From the IMG/VR virus record IMGVR_UViG_3300029319_000026, positions 1 to 23,512 of that record: a stretch of DNA of 23,512 nucleotides. The stretch is one strand, 5' to 3'. The translations under genes and the position numbers were made by a program. The notes beneath the pieces are model-generated. The model saw only the letters and a list, made by a program, of their open reading frames with translations. It did no database searches and was not told the DNA's origin. Shown here one piece after another: positions 14,310-23,481 of the stretch. The stretch's first letter is position 1; every line of letters begins with the position of its first letter. This DNA is from a virus.

Positions 14310-15896
14310 ATGGAAGGAGGAGGACTATTTAATCCAGGTTTTCTGGGAGCAAACTTTCTTTGGTGGGTCGGTCAAGTTGTTGACGACTCCACCTGGAGAG
14401 AGAATATTCTCTCGGGAAAATATGAGGATAAGAATAGTATTCCTGGATGGGGTAGAAGATATAAAGTAAGAATTATTGGTCTTCATGATCAAGGGCAGGA
14501 GACAATCCCTGACGATCAACTGCCCTTTGCAAATGTAATGTATCCTGTCACTGCAGGTGGAGGACAAGCAGCTGCTAGACAAACACCACAAATCCGTCAG
14601 GGAAATATGGTGTTTGGTTTCTTCCTTGATGGACAGGACCAACAAGTCCCTGTTATTATGGGAGTACTGGGTAACAATTCCCAAACAGCACTATCACAAA
14701 AGACTGGTGATAATAAGGTAACTAATTCCAGTCCTGGAAATCTTGCAGAAAGTGGATACGCAACTGGAGCAGTTGCAAAAAAAGGAACAGAAAGAGAAGT
14801 TCCACCAGACTATGATAAGGTAATCAAACAACCAGCAAGAAAACCTGGACAACCAGATGTAGAGGCTGGGGCAAATGCACCACCAGCACCAGGCGCAACA
14901 AATGAAAATGAAGCAGTTCATCAGATTGATGCCTCTGATGTAAAGAGACAAGAGAAATGTGATGAAAAGATTGTATTGATGAAACCAGACCCTGAAGAAG
15001 TAGTTCCATCTGCAATGAAGGGTATTCAGACTGCAATAGAAAATCTTACAACTAAAATTGATAAAGTTCTTCAGGCATTGCAGAGTTATGTTGATGCAGT
15101 ATCTATAGCAACAGAGTTTGCTAATATGCAAAAGCTCATTGAAGATGCCTCTGCAGAGATTGGAAAGTATATGAGAATTATCTTTGATAAGATAATGCAG
15201 TATGCTCTGAAGATTTTAAATGAGGGTTTGACAAAAGTTGTAGCAATGCTTCCATCTTCTATGAGATATCAGTTTGCTGATATGAAAGAGGTTCTAACTG
15301 AACTTATGTTGTGTCTCTATGGAAAACTTACTGGAAAGTTGGCTGATTTAGTTAAGGGTGCATTGGAAGGTGCTCTTGATCTTAAGTCACTTGAGCAGGA
15401 GGTGAAAGAATTAGTTGCTGAAGGAAGCGCGGCAAAGACTAATCCAAAAGTTCCAATGTGTTATGCAGAAGGAATCACTAGTGCAGTATTAGCTGCTGCG
15501 AAACCAGACATTGATGATGCAAATAATAACCTTGTAAACAACCTTGATGCATATCTTGAGGACATCACTGGAATGTTAGCAGGTGTTAGTGGTGCATTAT
15601 CAGAAGTCAATAATTTAATTCCAAGTATCAGTGGTAGCATCACTTCTGCATTATCATTCACCAACCTTAAGTTCAGTGTGTTTGGGTGCGAGTTAGATCC
15701 ATCAACAGCTGTATCTGATTACTATACATTCTGTAGTGGTGGAGACTCACAAGCACCTTCACAGTTGCCAAGTAGTAAATCTGTTGAAAATGCAGTTGAC
15801 ACTTCAACTCCACCTACTGAGTCTAAGACTACACCTTTTGTTGAACCAACAGCAGGTACTGAGGATGTAGACAATGCTGCGTTAGGCATAAATTAA
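14310..15896 (+). CDS. 5: Baseplate hub/spike protein gp5 (OB domain, no lysozyme)
   Basis: A 528-aa protein whose N-terminus matches the T4 gp5 OB domain: FLWWVGQVVDD (about 16-26), the strand YKVRIIGLHDQGQE, LPFANVMYPVT, QGNMVFGFFLDGQDQQVPVI and MGVLGNN (to about 125). Residues beyond are a Pro/Ala linker, then long helical, coiled-coil-like segments (about 230-350 and 405-450) and a Cys-containing end. Neither the gp5 lysozyme domain (about 170 aa in T4) nor the C-terminal triple-stranded beta-helix is present. The role is docking on the gp27-like ring at the tip of the tail tube. ATG at 14310 is the only plausible start; the GGAGGAGG at 14316-14323 is inside the coding region. T4 gp5 is 575 aa. 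Confidence 0.85.
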   Translation: MEGGGLFNPGFLGANFLWWVGQVVDDSTWRENILSGKYEDKNSIPGWGRRYKVRIIGLHDQGQETIPDDQLPFANVMYPVTAGGGQAAARQTPQIRQGNMVFGFFLDGQDQQVPVIMGVLGNNSQTALSQKTGDNKVTNSSPGNLAESGYATGAVAKKGTEREVPPDYDKVIKQPARKPGQPDVEAGANAPPAPGATNENEAVHQIDASDVKRQEKCDEKIVLMKPDPEEVVPSAMKGIQTAIENLTTKIDKVLQALQSYVDAVSIATEFANMQKLIEDASAEIGKYMRIIFDKIMQYALKILNEGLTKVVAMLPSSMRYQFADMKEVLTELMLCLYGKLTGKLADLVKGALEGALDLKSLEQEVKELVAEGSAAKTNPKVPMCYAEGITSAVLAAAKPDIDDANNNLVNNLDAYLEDITGMLAGVSGALSEVNNLIPSISGSITSALSFTNLKFSVFGCELDPSTAVSDYYTFCSGGDSQAPSQLPSSKSVENAVDTSTPPTESKTTPFVEPTAGTEDVDNAALGIN

Positions 15897-15899
15897 GGC

Positions 15900-15907
15900 A
15901 ATAAATA
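15900..15907 (+). promoter_or_regulatory. Late-type promoter candidate upstream of the 1796-aa gene
   Basis: AATAAATA in the 33-nt gap after gp5, 22 nt upstream of the ATG at 15930, is identical to the candidate before gp26. GGAAG at 15915-15919 is the likely ribosome site. It would start a new late transcript for the distal structural genes. Confidence 0.45.
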
Positions 15908-15929
15908 TCATTACGGAAGTTAGTAAATA

Positions 15930-18900
15930 ATGTCGTTCAACCTTTTCGGACCAGCTACTAAATGTGATATTAGGGTTGGATATATTGACCCTGATCTTGG
16001 ATACGTAAAGGAAGTTAGTATCCATGATGCGAATGAGTATGCTTTTAAAAATCCAGGAACGACTTTTATATTTGAAACCCGAGATGGTATTAGATACCTG
16101 AATATCAATGAGGTTAATAATCTAACAGCAAACGATCTTCTTCCAGAAAAGAATGCTGCAGATTCTTGTGATGGTATTGTTGGATTATCTCCAAGAGATT
16201 CTGATATTATATTATCTGATGGAACTGTTGTCCCTGTACAAAATAGAAAGGGTACGTATAAAACATATGTTAAAATCAGTGGTGGTGGAGGAACAGGTGC
16301 GGTAGCAAATCCTGTTTTTGGTTCTGATGGATCATTGCTAGCAGTTAATGTTATTAGGGGTGGATTTGGATATAAGTATCCACCAATAGTAAAAATAATT
16401 GATGAGAACAGGAGGGGATCCGGTGCTGTCCTAAGATCGGTTCTTGGAGAAAGACCTCCAACTATTGAATATTTTGATCAAGAAGATGACTTTGAATTCT
16501 ATGATTTCAGTAGATGTACTGAAGAACTTGAAGGTTATGGCACAAGATTTGGTGTAAATGGTGAGGTTCTTGGTGGATGGGATCCAACTTTATATGCAAC
16601 CTTAGCAAAAGATCCAATCAGAGTAGAGATAAAAGAGTATCAAGAATATTTGGCACAGGGTATTTCTCCTTTCTGGTCTACAAGAAAAGAGAATCCATTA
16701 GCAGTAACTTTCAGAGATAGAAAATCTAAACTTGTTTTTCCAGTCTCTGATTTAAAATATAAGGAGAAACTTAGAAAGGAAGGTAAGCCAGTTCCTTCTG
16801 GTTGGGGTCCATGGATGAATACCTATGCGGTATCTCCAGTACCACCTCAATGGAATAGTGATGTTCCTGGATCAGATTATGCTGGTGGAGTGGCAACTAT
16901 GGTGTGGGAAGAGGAATTTCCATATGATGGAGTGTATACCTTTAAAGCCATGGCAGATAATATTGCAGTGATATACATTGACAATACTCCAATTCTTGAA
17001 ACAAGCAATTTTATAGGTGGACCTACAAAGAGAGTAGATAAGAATCTTAAAGCTGGAGTTCATGAGATTAAGATTGATCTTAAAAATATACCACAACTTA
17101 GAAAGAAAAAAATTAACAAACCACAAGCAGTATCTGTTGGTGAGGAAATTTTAGTTTCTTATCGAGGCATGTCTAAGGGTGCTGGTATAAGAAGAGATTC
17201 AAATAAACTTGTTAGAATTGATGATGATATCAAACCAAAATTTGATGAGAACGCAAGATTCCAAATCATATCATCAACTTGTAATGCTAAATTCTCAGAT
17301 GATGGAAGAAAAATTTTATATAGTGGAAGTGGTGATATTACTATAAAGTATAAGTATGATGATGACCCAAAGAATTCTGGTTTAGCTGTAACCGATATTG
17401 AAGCTGGTGGAACAGTATGGGAGAGAGAACGTATTGGTGGTAGTGGTACAAAAAGATATCCAATTGAAATTGCAGACCGTGGAAGTTTAGGTAGAGGAAA
17501 AACCGCTGCAGTTAAAAATGTTTCAAAAAAGAAAATTAAGTTTACCGATTCAAGAAGTCAAGGTGACACTGATGCAGAATTTGAAATTCTAGACTCACCT
17601 GGAGTAACTGCTGAGTTCAAAGGGAGTAATGATGACAACCTTGAATTAGTTGTTAGGGGTAGTGGTAGTGTCACTCTTCGATTAAAATGGGATGATGATC
17701 CAAAGAGCAATGGTGAAGCAGTCGGCAACATTAAAGTTGCTGGTGAGGTGTGGAAACAGAGAGCATTTAAGAATAAAAAAGGAGATGTAACAAAAACCAT
17801 TAAGGTATCTGGTAGAGGTGGATCTGGAGCATATAAAGAGAAAGGAGAAGTAACAAAAACTATTAGTGTTAAAGGTTCTTCTAAACAAAATGCTCCAGGA
17901 AAACCAACTAAACCACCAGCAAACTCATCAATCATCAAGCAAGGATTTTCTGGTGAGGTATTCAATACTGTTGGTGCTATGGGTGCTGCTAACAGAAGAT
18001 TGTGGAGAACAAATGTCTATGGTAGAGGTGGTTTCTTAGGTGAGTATGGTGTCTGTCCTTTTGATACTAAGCAGAACCTCGCAGATAATCCATACCCAGG
18101 AACTCATTTAATTACTTGGCCAAAGGTTGAGATTCCAGAAGATGGCAATTACGATATTGAAATTGAAGTTGATGATAGAGTAAAACTTACACTTGCAAAT
18201 GAAGTAATTGAAAAGAATGGATTTGTAGGTGACACTGATAAAGGAACTGGCAAGAGCACCTATACAAAATTCTTTAGAAAGGGAACATACCCACTGACAG
18301 CAGAACTATATCAAAAACCTGGTGGAAGATTCTCCTTTCAAAAAGGTGCAGCAGTTCCAACCAAATCTGGTGGAGTGTCTGCAAGATTTACAAGAGATGG
18401 TGGTGATGTATTCCTGTTGGTAGAAGGATCTGGTTCAGCAAAAATTGATTTTTCTTTAAGAACTAGTGATACTCCTAGTGGTGGGTATGCACTTACAGAA
18501 GTATCTGTTGGTAATGCTAATTTAAGAAGATCAAAAGTTATAAACTGGAATGCTTCTGGTAAGAGTAGAACTCAGAGAGGAGCAGATCTTATGAGTGGTG
18601 GATATAAGAGAAAAGAAACCATAACAGGATCCGGAACTTTCACTGCAGGACAGAGATATAAAGTTGTTAGAAAAGGACATCGATCAAGTGCTCCAAAACC
18701 AAGAGCTGAAGGTCGTAGTGTTTTCTTTAATGATTCTGGTAACGATTCTTTTGACGCAGAACTTAAGATAGGCAGAGTTCACAGTCCTCAACCAGCAGCA
18801 GTTAAAGGTGTCAATCCTATGGCACTTGCTGTAAGGATTAGTGGAAAACCTGACGAGTATATTATCTCTCCAGTCACATGGAAAGAGAACCCTATGGGCG

Positions 18901-21320
18901 TTGCTTTAACAATTGATTCACCTCTTCCACCAATACCAGAAGAACCAATTCCTCCACAAGAGGGAAGGTGTCCTAACAATCCTTTCTGGACTACTAGATT
19001 TACTGGTGGTAAAGAAAAGTGGTGGCCAGTTAATGTTGGTCCCAGGTGGAGTGACTTTATGAATAGGTATGCAATATCACCAATTGCACCAAGAAGTGAA
19101 AGAACTACAGATGGTGGTGGAATTCCATACTTTAACACTTGGAACCTTGATATTCCTTACAATGGTTACTTTGGTATAAAAGGAACATGTGATAATTTTG
19201 GATCAATTTTGATTGATGGTCAGGAAGTGTATAAACTTGCTGGATTTAAAAATTCTTCACCACCAATTGAAAAAGTATATCTATCACAAGGTCAACATGA
19301 AATCTCTGTTAAGGTAGAGAATCAAAAGACTACTTTATACCGACAGATAGAGAAGACAGTCTTTGATACTAAGGACTGGGGTAAACCATTAGCCAATGCA
19401 CCTGAAGAAGACGTTCAATTCCATACAACTTCATCAGCAAAATTTGCAAATTCTGTTGAACTTGTTGGCAAATTTAAGGTATCAAAAGATTATAACGGAT
19501 CGCAGATAAAGGATACCAGGACTGTAAAGATTGCACCTGGACAAGTATATGATGTTATTTTCCGCAGTAATGCAGGTGGTGGTAGTCCTCCTAGAAGTCG
19601 TCCTGGTACTAGAAGATATCCGATTGAAGTTGCATCTCTCGGAAGCAGAGGTAGAGGTCCTAATGCTGCAGTTAAAAGTGTTTCAAAAAGAACAATAAAA
19701 TTTACAGACTCAAAATCTCAGGATGATACTGATGCAGAATTCAAGATTTTATCAACATCTCCTGGAGTAACTGCTGAGTTTAGTGGGAGTAATGATAATA
19801 ACCTTGAATTAATTGTTAAAGGTGATGGTAATGTTACCCTTCAATTAGAATGGGATGACGATCCAGCAACAAGACATAATGGCAAAGCAGTTGGTAATCT
19901 TAGAGTTGCTGGTGAGAGATTTAATCAAAAGGGCAAAAACGGAGACCAAAAGAAAACCATTAAAATATCTGGCAATACTACTACATCAGGAGGTGGTTCT
20001 GGACCTCAACCTAATATCAGACTTAGAACTGCTGGTGAGAATGTTGTTCAGATGGAAGAACATAATGATAATGATTATACTGATATCATTATTAGATCTA
20101 ATAAGGGAAGATTTTATGGTCTTAATGGTAACAGAGCTAAGTTTGTTCTTGGGTCTCCAGCACAAACCCCAACAACACCTAGAGAAATTAATGGAGTGAA
20201 GTATTCTGGACCAGATATTACTAAGTATACCAATCCAAATTGGAGTTCGTTTATGAATATGAGAGGCATTGCTTTATATAAACCTCCCCGTGACAAAGAG
20301 AATCCAATTAATGGAGTATTCAATTATACATGGTCTGGTGTCAACTTAGATGCTACTGGTCGATATGCAATTAGATTGCAAGCAGATGTTAATGCAAACC
20401 AAACAACTCAACCGACAAAATTATACATTAATGATACTCTTGTAGCAGATGCAAATTCATTTAGAGGAGATCCACTACCAACATACGTAAATCTTGATGC
20501 AGGAAAAGTTACTCTCAGAATTGAGGAAACAGTAATCCGAAATGAAGAAAATATTTTTGATGTCAACCCGTTTGGATTTGGATTGCAACTTACTAAAGTA
20601 GTTGATGTTCCTAATGGATCTAAATCTTGGATAGACAATCCTGTTGGGGTATCTGCTATATTGATTCCACCACCTTGCCCTAAAACTGTTGAAGGTAAAG
20701 GTGTTGTCACAGAGATTATTGCAGATGAACCAGGAAATGGATATCCACAACCACCAGGTGAAGGTTATCCTGTTGTCCTTAGACTCAAAGAGATTGTTCC
20801 AACATCACCAGGTATCGGATATACTCCTGGGGACAATGTTTTTATTGATGGAATACCTCTTCCAATAGTACCTGGTATTTTTGGGGAAGTAACATCTATT
20901 TCTGTAATACCACCTGGTATGACTGGTCCTCCAGTTGGATTCACTGAATATCCAAACATAACCTTACCATCTGATACTGGAATTGGATTCAGAGGCAGAC
21001 CAGTATTTGAACCTGTTATTGTTCCTGAAGATGTATTTCCTGACGAGGATATAATTCAAGTCACTGACTTGGTTGGTCTTAAGCAAACTGGTTACGTAAA
21101 TGGAAAACCATATTATGGTTCTGTTTACTCTGAGAATGGTCAATTGTTTGCTGGAATTTATGCAACTATTGGCGATCCTATTCCAGTTTATGCAACTCTT
21201 CAAGAGAGTATTGATGCTGAGGTTGTCACCAGACCTTCTGCAATCCTCAGACAGGGTACTGATGTTACCAATGCAGATCCAAGACTTAATATTCCAGGAA
21301 CTCCAGATAATCTTGTCTGA
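15930..21320 (+). CDS. Giant modular virion structural protein (1796 aa)
   Basis: A 1796-aa protein, the largest in the window, of the type found after gp5 in T4-like cyanophages; function unassigned. N-terminus (1-200) ends in a Gly-rich repeat with GGFGYKYPPIVKII. Four related beta-sandwich modules, PA14-like in pattern, follow at about residues 247-387, 707-797, 1016-1134 and 1435-1537; three share a W-x-x-F/W-M-N-x-Y/x-A-I/V-S/A-P-like motif (GPWMNTYAVSP, SDFMNRYAISP). Between them are at least four copies of a D-D-D-P/V-A-G-E type domain, two nearly complete at 508-628 and 1228-1348. The C-terminal 200 residues are Pro/Gly-rich with GxGYPQPP-type repeats. Carbohydrate or host-surface contact is a guess from the PA14-like pattern. 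No signal peptide or membrane segment. Confidence 0.8.
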   Translation: MSFNLFGPATKCDIRVGYIDPDLGYVKEVSIHDANEYAFKNPGTTFIFETRDGIRYLNINEVNNLTANDLLPEKNAADSCDGIVGLSPRDSDIILSDGTVVPVQNRKGTYKTYVKISGGGGTGAVANPVFGSDGSLLAVNVIRGGFGYKYPPIVKIIDENRRGSGAVLRSVLGERPPTIEYFDQEDDFEFYDFSRCTEELEGYGTRFGVNGEVLGGWDPTLYATLAKDPIRVEIKEYQEYLAQGISPFWSTRKENPLAVTFRDRKSKLVFPVSDLKYKEKLRKEGKPVPSGWGPWMNTYAVSPVPPQWNSDVPGSDYAGGVATMVWEEEFPYDGVYTFKAMADNIAVIYIDNTPILETSNFIGGPTKRVDKNLKAGVHEIKIDLKNIPQLRKKKINKPQAVSVGEEILVSYRGMSKGAGIRRDSNKLVRIDDDIKPKFDENARFQIISSTCNAKFSDDGRKILYSGSGDITIKYKYDDDPKNSGLAVTDIEAGGTVWERERIGGSGTKRYPIEIADRGSLGRGKTAAVKNVSKKKIKFTDSRSQGDTDAEFEILDSPGVTAEFKGSNDDNLELVVRGSGSVTLRLKWDDDPKSNGEAVGNIKVAGEVWKQRAFKNKKGDVTKTIKVSGRGGSGAYKEKGEVTKTISVKGSSKQNAPGKPTKPPANSSIIKQGFSGEVFNTVGAMGAANRRLWRTNVYGRGGFLGEYGVCPFDTKQNLADNPYPGTHLITWPKVEIPEDGNYDIEIEVDDRVKLTLANEVIEKNGFVGDTDKGTGKSTYTKFFRKGTYPLTAELYQKPGGRFSFQKGAAVPTKSGGVSARFTRDGGDVFLLVEGSGSAKIDFSLRTSDTPSGGYALTEVSVGNANLRRSKVINWNASGKSRTQRGADLMSGGYKRKETITGSGTFTAGQRYKVVRKGHRSSAPKPRAEGRSVFFNDSGNDSFDAELKIGRVHSPQPAAVKGVNPMALAVRISGKPDEYIISPVTWKENPMGVALTIDSPLPPIPEEPIPPQEGRCPNNPFWTTRFTGGKEKWWPVNVGPRWSDFMNRYAISPIAPRSERTTDGGGIPYFNTWNLDIPYNGYFGIKGTCDNFGSILIDGQEVYKLAGFKNSSPPIEKVYLSQGQHEISVKVENQKTTLYRQIEKTVFDTKDWGKPLANAPEEDVQFHTTSSAKFANSVELVGKFKVSKDYNGSQIKDTRTVKIAPGQVYDVIFRSNAGGGSPPRSRPGTRRYPIEVASLGSRGRGPNAAVKSVSKRTIKFTDSKSQDDTDAEFKILSTSPGVTAEFSGSNDNNLELIVKGDGNVTLQLEWDDDPATRHNGKAVGNLRVAGERFNQKGKNGDQKKTIKISGNTTTSGGGSGPQPNIRLRTAGENVVQMEEHNDNDYTDIIIRSNKGRFYGLNGNRAKFVLGSPAQTPTTPREINGVKYSGPDITKYTNPNWSSFMNMRGIALYKPPRDKENPINGVFNYTWSGVNLDATGRYAIRLQADVNANQTTQPTKLYINDTLVADANSFRGDPLPTYVNLDAGKVTLRIEETVIRNEENIFDVNPFGFGLQLTKVVDVPNGSKSWIDNPVGVSAILIPPPCPKTVEGKGVVTEIIADEPGNGYPQPPGEGYPVVLRLKEIVPTSPGIGYTPGDNVFIDGIPLPIVPGIFGEVTSISVIPPGMTGPPVGFTEYPNITLPSDTGIGFRGRPVFEPVIVPEDVFPDEDIIQVTDLVGLKQTGYVNGKPYYGSVYSENGQLFAGIYATIGDPIPVYATLQESIDAEVVTRPSAILRQGTDVTNADPRLNIPGTPDNLV
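17451..17813 (+). repeat. Internal domain repeat, copy 1 of the best-conserved pair
   Basis: Encodes residues 508-628 of the 1796-aa protein, from RYPIEIADRGSLGRG through TDAEFEIL, GVTAEFKGSNDDNLELVV and KWDDDPKSNGEAVGNI to KTIKVSG. It aligns over its whole length with the copy at 19611-19973. A shorter relative sits just upstream at 17253-17435 (SGSGDITIKYKYDDDPKNSG) and a divergent one at 18381-18542. Confidence 0.85.
19611..19973 (+). repeat. Internal domain repeat, copy 2 of the best-conserved pair
   Basis: Encodes residues 1228-1348 (RYPIEVASLGSRGRG, TDAEFKIL, GVTAEFSGSNDNNLELIV, EWDDDPATRHNGKAVGNL, KTIKISG). Similarity to copy 1 extends to the DNA, with shared runs such as CCTGGAGTAACTGCTGAGTT in both, which suggests recent duplication or gene conversion. 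Confidence 0.85.
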
Positions 21321-21353
21321 CCTGTTAAATAGTTCACAACCTGTTATTTAAAA

Positions 21354-21971
21354 ATGTCAACTGCTGGTAATACAGATAATGATAGAACGGGTGGTGGTAA
21401 TAATATAAAGAAGAATTTTACTGCCACCACTTATGCAAATGATCATGGTGCAATATCTTTTGGTAAGGTTCATAAACGTGGTGATGTAACATCAGATGTG
21501 ATGCTACAGGCATCAGATGGAAGACACTTTGTTTCATTAGATAAAGACGGACAGAGAAAGGGTTGGACTACTGCAATGTGTCCTGGTAATTTGCAACTTG
21601 AATGTGGAAGTGATAATACTGAAGCAAATGATACCTGTATGATCAATGCCAAGAATGGCAACATTGACATTATTGCAACTAATGGTAAAATTAGATTGCA
21701 AGCCCATGATATTGAATTAGTTGCTCTCAAGGATGGTTCTGCAGGAAATGTAAAAATATTTGCTGGAGAAAATATTTCACTTGATAGTAAAAAAGTCTTA
21801 ATAGATGGAACGGCAAATGTAAAGATTATGTCAGCAGGAATTACTGAGGTAATTGGTAATAGTTGTCTTAAAATGTATGGATCGATCATTCGTGGAGTAA
21901 GTGATGCATGTTCACTCAAGGATTCTAAAGTTGGTGGTAAGAGATATCAACAACAACAAAGTCAAGTATAG
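21354..21971 (+). CDS. Beta-helical spike-like protein
   Basis: A 205-aa protein. The N-terminus (1-35) is Gly/Asn-rich; then a beta domain with HGAISFGKVHKRGDVTSDVM and ASDGRHFVSLDKDGQRKGWT. Residues about 100-170 are a regular succession of short strands with Asn/Gly turns (NGNIDIIATNGKIRLQAHDI, ELVALKDG, NVKIFAGENISLDSKKVLID, ANVKIMSAGITEVIGN), the pattern of the triple-stranded beta-helix in the T4 gp5 C-terminus, VgrG and P2 gpV. Since gp5 here lacks this part, this protein is a candidate for the membrane-piercing needle. It ends in a Gln-rich tail. The 33-nt leader has no clear Shine-Dalgarno sequence but contains a short AT-only dyad. Confidence 0.6.
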   Translation: MSTAGNTDNDRTGGGNNIKKNFTATTYANDHGAISFGKVHKRGDVTSDVMLQASDGRHFVSLDKDGQRKGWTTAMCPGNLQLECGSDNTEANDTCMINAKNGNIDIIATNGKIRLQAHDIELVALKDGSAGNVKIFAGENISLDSKKVLIDGTANVKIMSAGITEVIGNSCLKMYGSIIRGVSDACSLKDSKVGGKRYQQQQSQV

Positions 21972-21979
21972 GAGTAGAA

Positions 21980-22765
21980 ATGTCTTTTAATTTAGATGAC
22001 GCTAATGTAGGTGGTCAACTTAAAGTTGGAACTGGTATCTATCCTGCCATTGGTGAAGGTCCCTTAAAAGTAAATGGATCTGCTGGTATGGAAGGTCCAA
22101 TTGTTATTGGAAATCCTACGACGTTCCCCTGGCCTTATGCTACCCTTTGTGTTGGACCACTAACTAATAGTGATAGTAATTCTCCTCTTTTTCCTGGAGG
22201 ATTTTGCTATGGAGCACCAAGTAATCCATTTTCACTTGCAGTAAATGGTTCTGCTGGATTTGAAGGTAATATTGAAACCGTAAAAGATGTTATTGTTGGT
22301 GGTAATCTTAAGGTTCAGGGTAATGTAATTTCAAATTGTAATGGACACATCCTTGCTGCTAAAAAGAACTTTGATATTCCACACCCAACTAAAGAAGGTT
22401 GGAGATTAAGACATACCTGTCCTGAGGGTCCATCAAATGATGTTTACTTTAGAGGTAGAGTAACAAATAAAAATGAGATTGAACTTCCAGCATATTGGAA
22501 AGGATTAGTTGATTGGACAACTATTACAGTCAATCTTACTCCTATTGGAGCACATCAAGATGTGATTGTAAAAAGGATTGATGAGGATAAAGTATATCTT
22601 CAAGCAATGGGTAGAATGCCCATCAATTGTTTCTTCCATATATACGGAACCAGATCCGATGGAGAGAGACTTATCCCAGAATACGAAGGAGAATCTCCTG
22701 AAGATTATCCAGGAAATAACGATGAGTATTCTGTTTCTGGATATCACTACGACAAGAGAGGTTAA
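21980..22765 (+). CDS. Virion structural protein, paralogue 1
   Basis: A 261-aa protein with two regions. The N-terminal half (1-120) is Gly-rich with repeated short strands: VGGQLKVGTGIYPAIGEGPL, KVNGSAGMEGPIVIGNP, AVNGSAGFEGNIETVKDV, VGGNLKVQGNVIS, in the manner of phage fibre shafts. From residue 121 begins a globular domain: NGHILAAKKNFDIPHPTKEG, WRLRHTCPEGP, VYFRGRV, ELPAYWKGLVDWTTITVNLT, PIG...VIVKRI, and an acidic EYEGESPEDYPG near the end. This domain recurs in structural proteins of cyanophages as I recall, and in the next gene. Probably a minor fibre or baseplate-periphery protein. Ribosome site AGGAG at 21970-21974. Confidence 0.7.
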   Translation: MSFNLDDANVGGQLKVGTGIYPAIGEGPLKVNGSAGMEGPIVIGNPTTFPWPYATLCVGPLTNSDSNSPLFPGGFCYGAPSNPFSLAVNGSAGFEGNIETVKDVIVGGNLKVQGNVISNCNGHILAAKKNFDIPHPTKEGWRLRHTCPEGPSNDVYFRGRVTNKNEIELPAYWKGLVDWTTITVNLTPIGAHQDVIVKRIDEDKVYLQAMGRMPINCFFHIYGTRSDGERLIPEYEGESPEDYPGNNDEYSVSGYHYDKRG

Positions 22766-22767
22766 TC

Positions 22768-23481
22768 ATGGCAGGAGAATTTATACCAGGTTCAGGTGGC
22801 AAAGATTGCGGCGATTATCCAACTTGGGGAACACCATCTGAAGGATATCATTATATTTTTAAAGGTAATGCAAAGGAATCAGATTATCCAGATGAGGCAT
22901 GTACACCCTGGTATCATAAAACAGCACAGATTGATAGTTTACAGGTAAATACCTCTGTTATTGGAGATGGTGAAGTAAATGTTGGTGGTGATGTAAAATC
23001 TAATGATGGAGCACATATTCTTTCCCAGAAGAAAAACGCTCCATTTGATATGCCTCACCCCAACAAAAAGGGATGGCGTCTAAGGCATGTTTGTATTGAA
23101 GGACCAGAGATTGCTGTTTACTGTAGAGGAAAGATTCCTGCAGATGGGATCATCAATCTTCCTTCTTTCTGGGATGGACTAGTCAATCCAGAAGACATGT
23201 CAATTAGTCTAACTCCTTTTGGAACTTGGCAAGAATTATTTGTCCAAGAAATTAAATGGGGTAGGCAAGTAGTTGTAAGAAATAATTCTGGTGGTCCAAT
23301 TAATGGAGATTACTATATTGTTGCTCGTAGACTTGATGATGACTTGATTGTTGAATATGAAGGGGAATCGCACGATGATTATCCTGGTGGCAATGAAGGG
23401 TATACCTTCAGTTGGGAAGATGGATATGTAAAAGGTCTCATCAAAAAATTCGTTGAAGAAAACCTTGACACGGACTCCTGA
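22768..23481 (+). CDS. Virion structural protein, paralogue 2
   Basis: A 237-aa tandem relative of the preceding gene. From residue 81 it has the same globular domain: GAHILSQKKNAPFDMPHPNK, KGWRLRHVCIEGP, VYCRGKI, NLPSFWDGLV, SISLTPFGTWQELFV, and EYEGESHDDYPGGNEGYTFS, followed by a unique charged helix (YVKGLIKKFVEENLDTDS). Its N-terminal 80 residues are unrelated to its neighbour's shaft: CGDYPTWGTPSEGYHYIF and a short VNVGGDVKSND strand pair. Two nt separate it from the upstream stop; GAGAGG at 22755-22760 is the ribosome site. Function unassigned; likely a virion component. Its last codons overlap the promoter at 23465-23493. Confidence 0.7.
   Translation: MAGEFIPGSGGKDCGDYPTWGTPSEGYHYIFKGNAKESDYPDEACTPWYHKTAQIDSLQVNTSVIGDGEVNVGGDVKSNDGAHILSQKKNAPFDMPHPNKKGWRLRHVCIEGPEIAVYCRGKIPADGIINLPSFWDGLVNPEDMSISLTPFGTWQELFVQEIKWGRQVVVRNNSGGPINGDYYIVARRLDDDLIVEYEGESHDDYPGGNEGYTFSWEDGYVKGLIKKFVEENLDTDS

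Noticed and set aside
14316-14323. GGAGGAGG as a strong ribosome-binding site
   Set aside because: It lies inside the gp5 coding sequence just after its ATG and no start codon follows at a proper distance; it simply encodes Glu/Gly residues.
14694-15131. 145-aa Cys/Trp/Ser-rich minus-strand ORF
   Set aside because: Antisense to gp5; the odd Cys/Ile/Trp composition is what complementary reading of A/G-rich codons yields.
17558-17965. 135-aa minus-strand ORF
   Set aside because: Antisense to the repeat domain of the 1796-aa gene; Leu/Pro/Ser-rich shadow without recognisable features.
21325-21351. TTAAATA/TATTTAA dyad before the spike-like gene as terminator or operator
   Set aside because: AT-only 7-bp arms with a 13-nt loop are weak and expected by chance in this AT-rich DNA.
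21470-21919. 149-aa minus-strand ORF
   Set aside because: Fully antisense to the spike-like gene; composition is that of a complementary-frame shadow with no motif or ribosome site.
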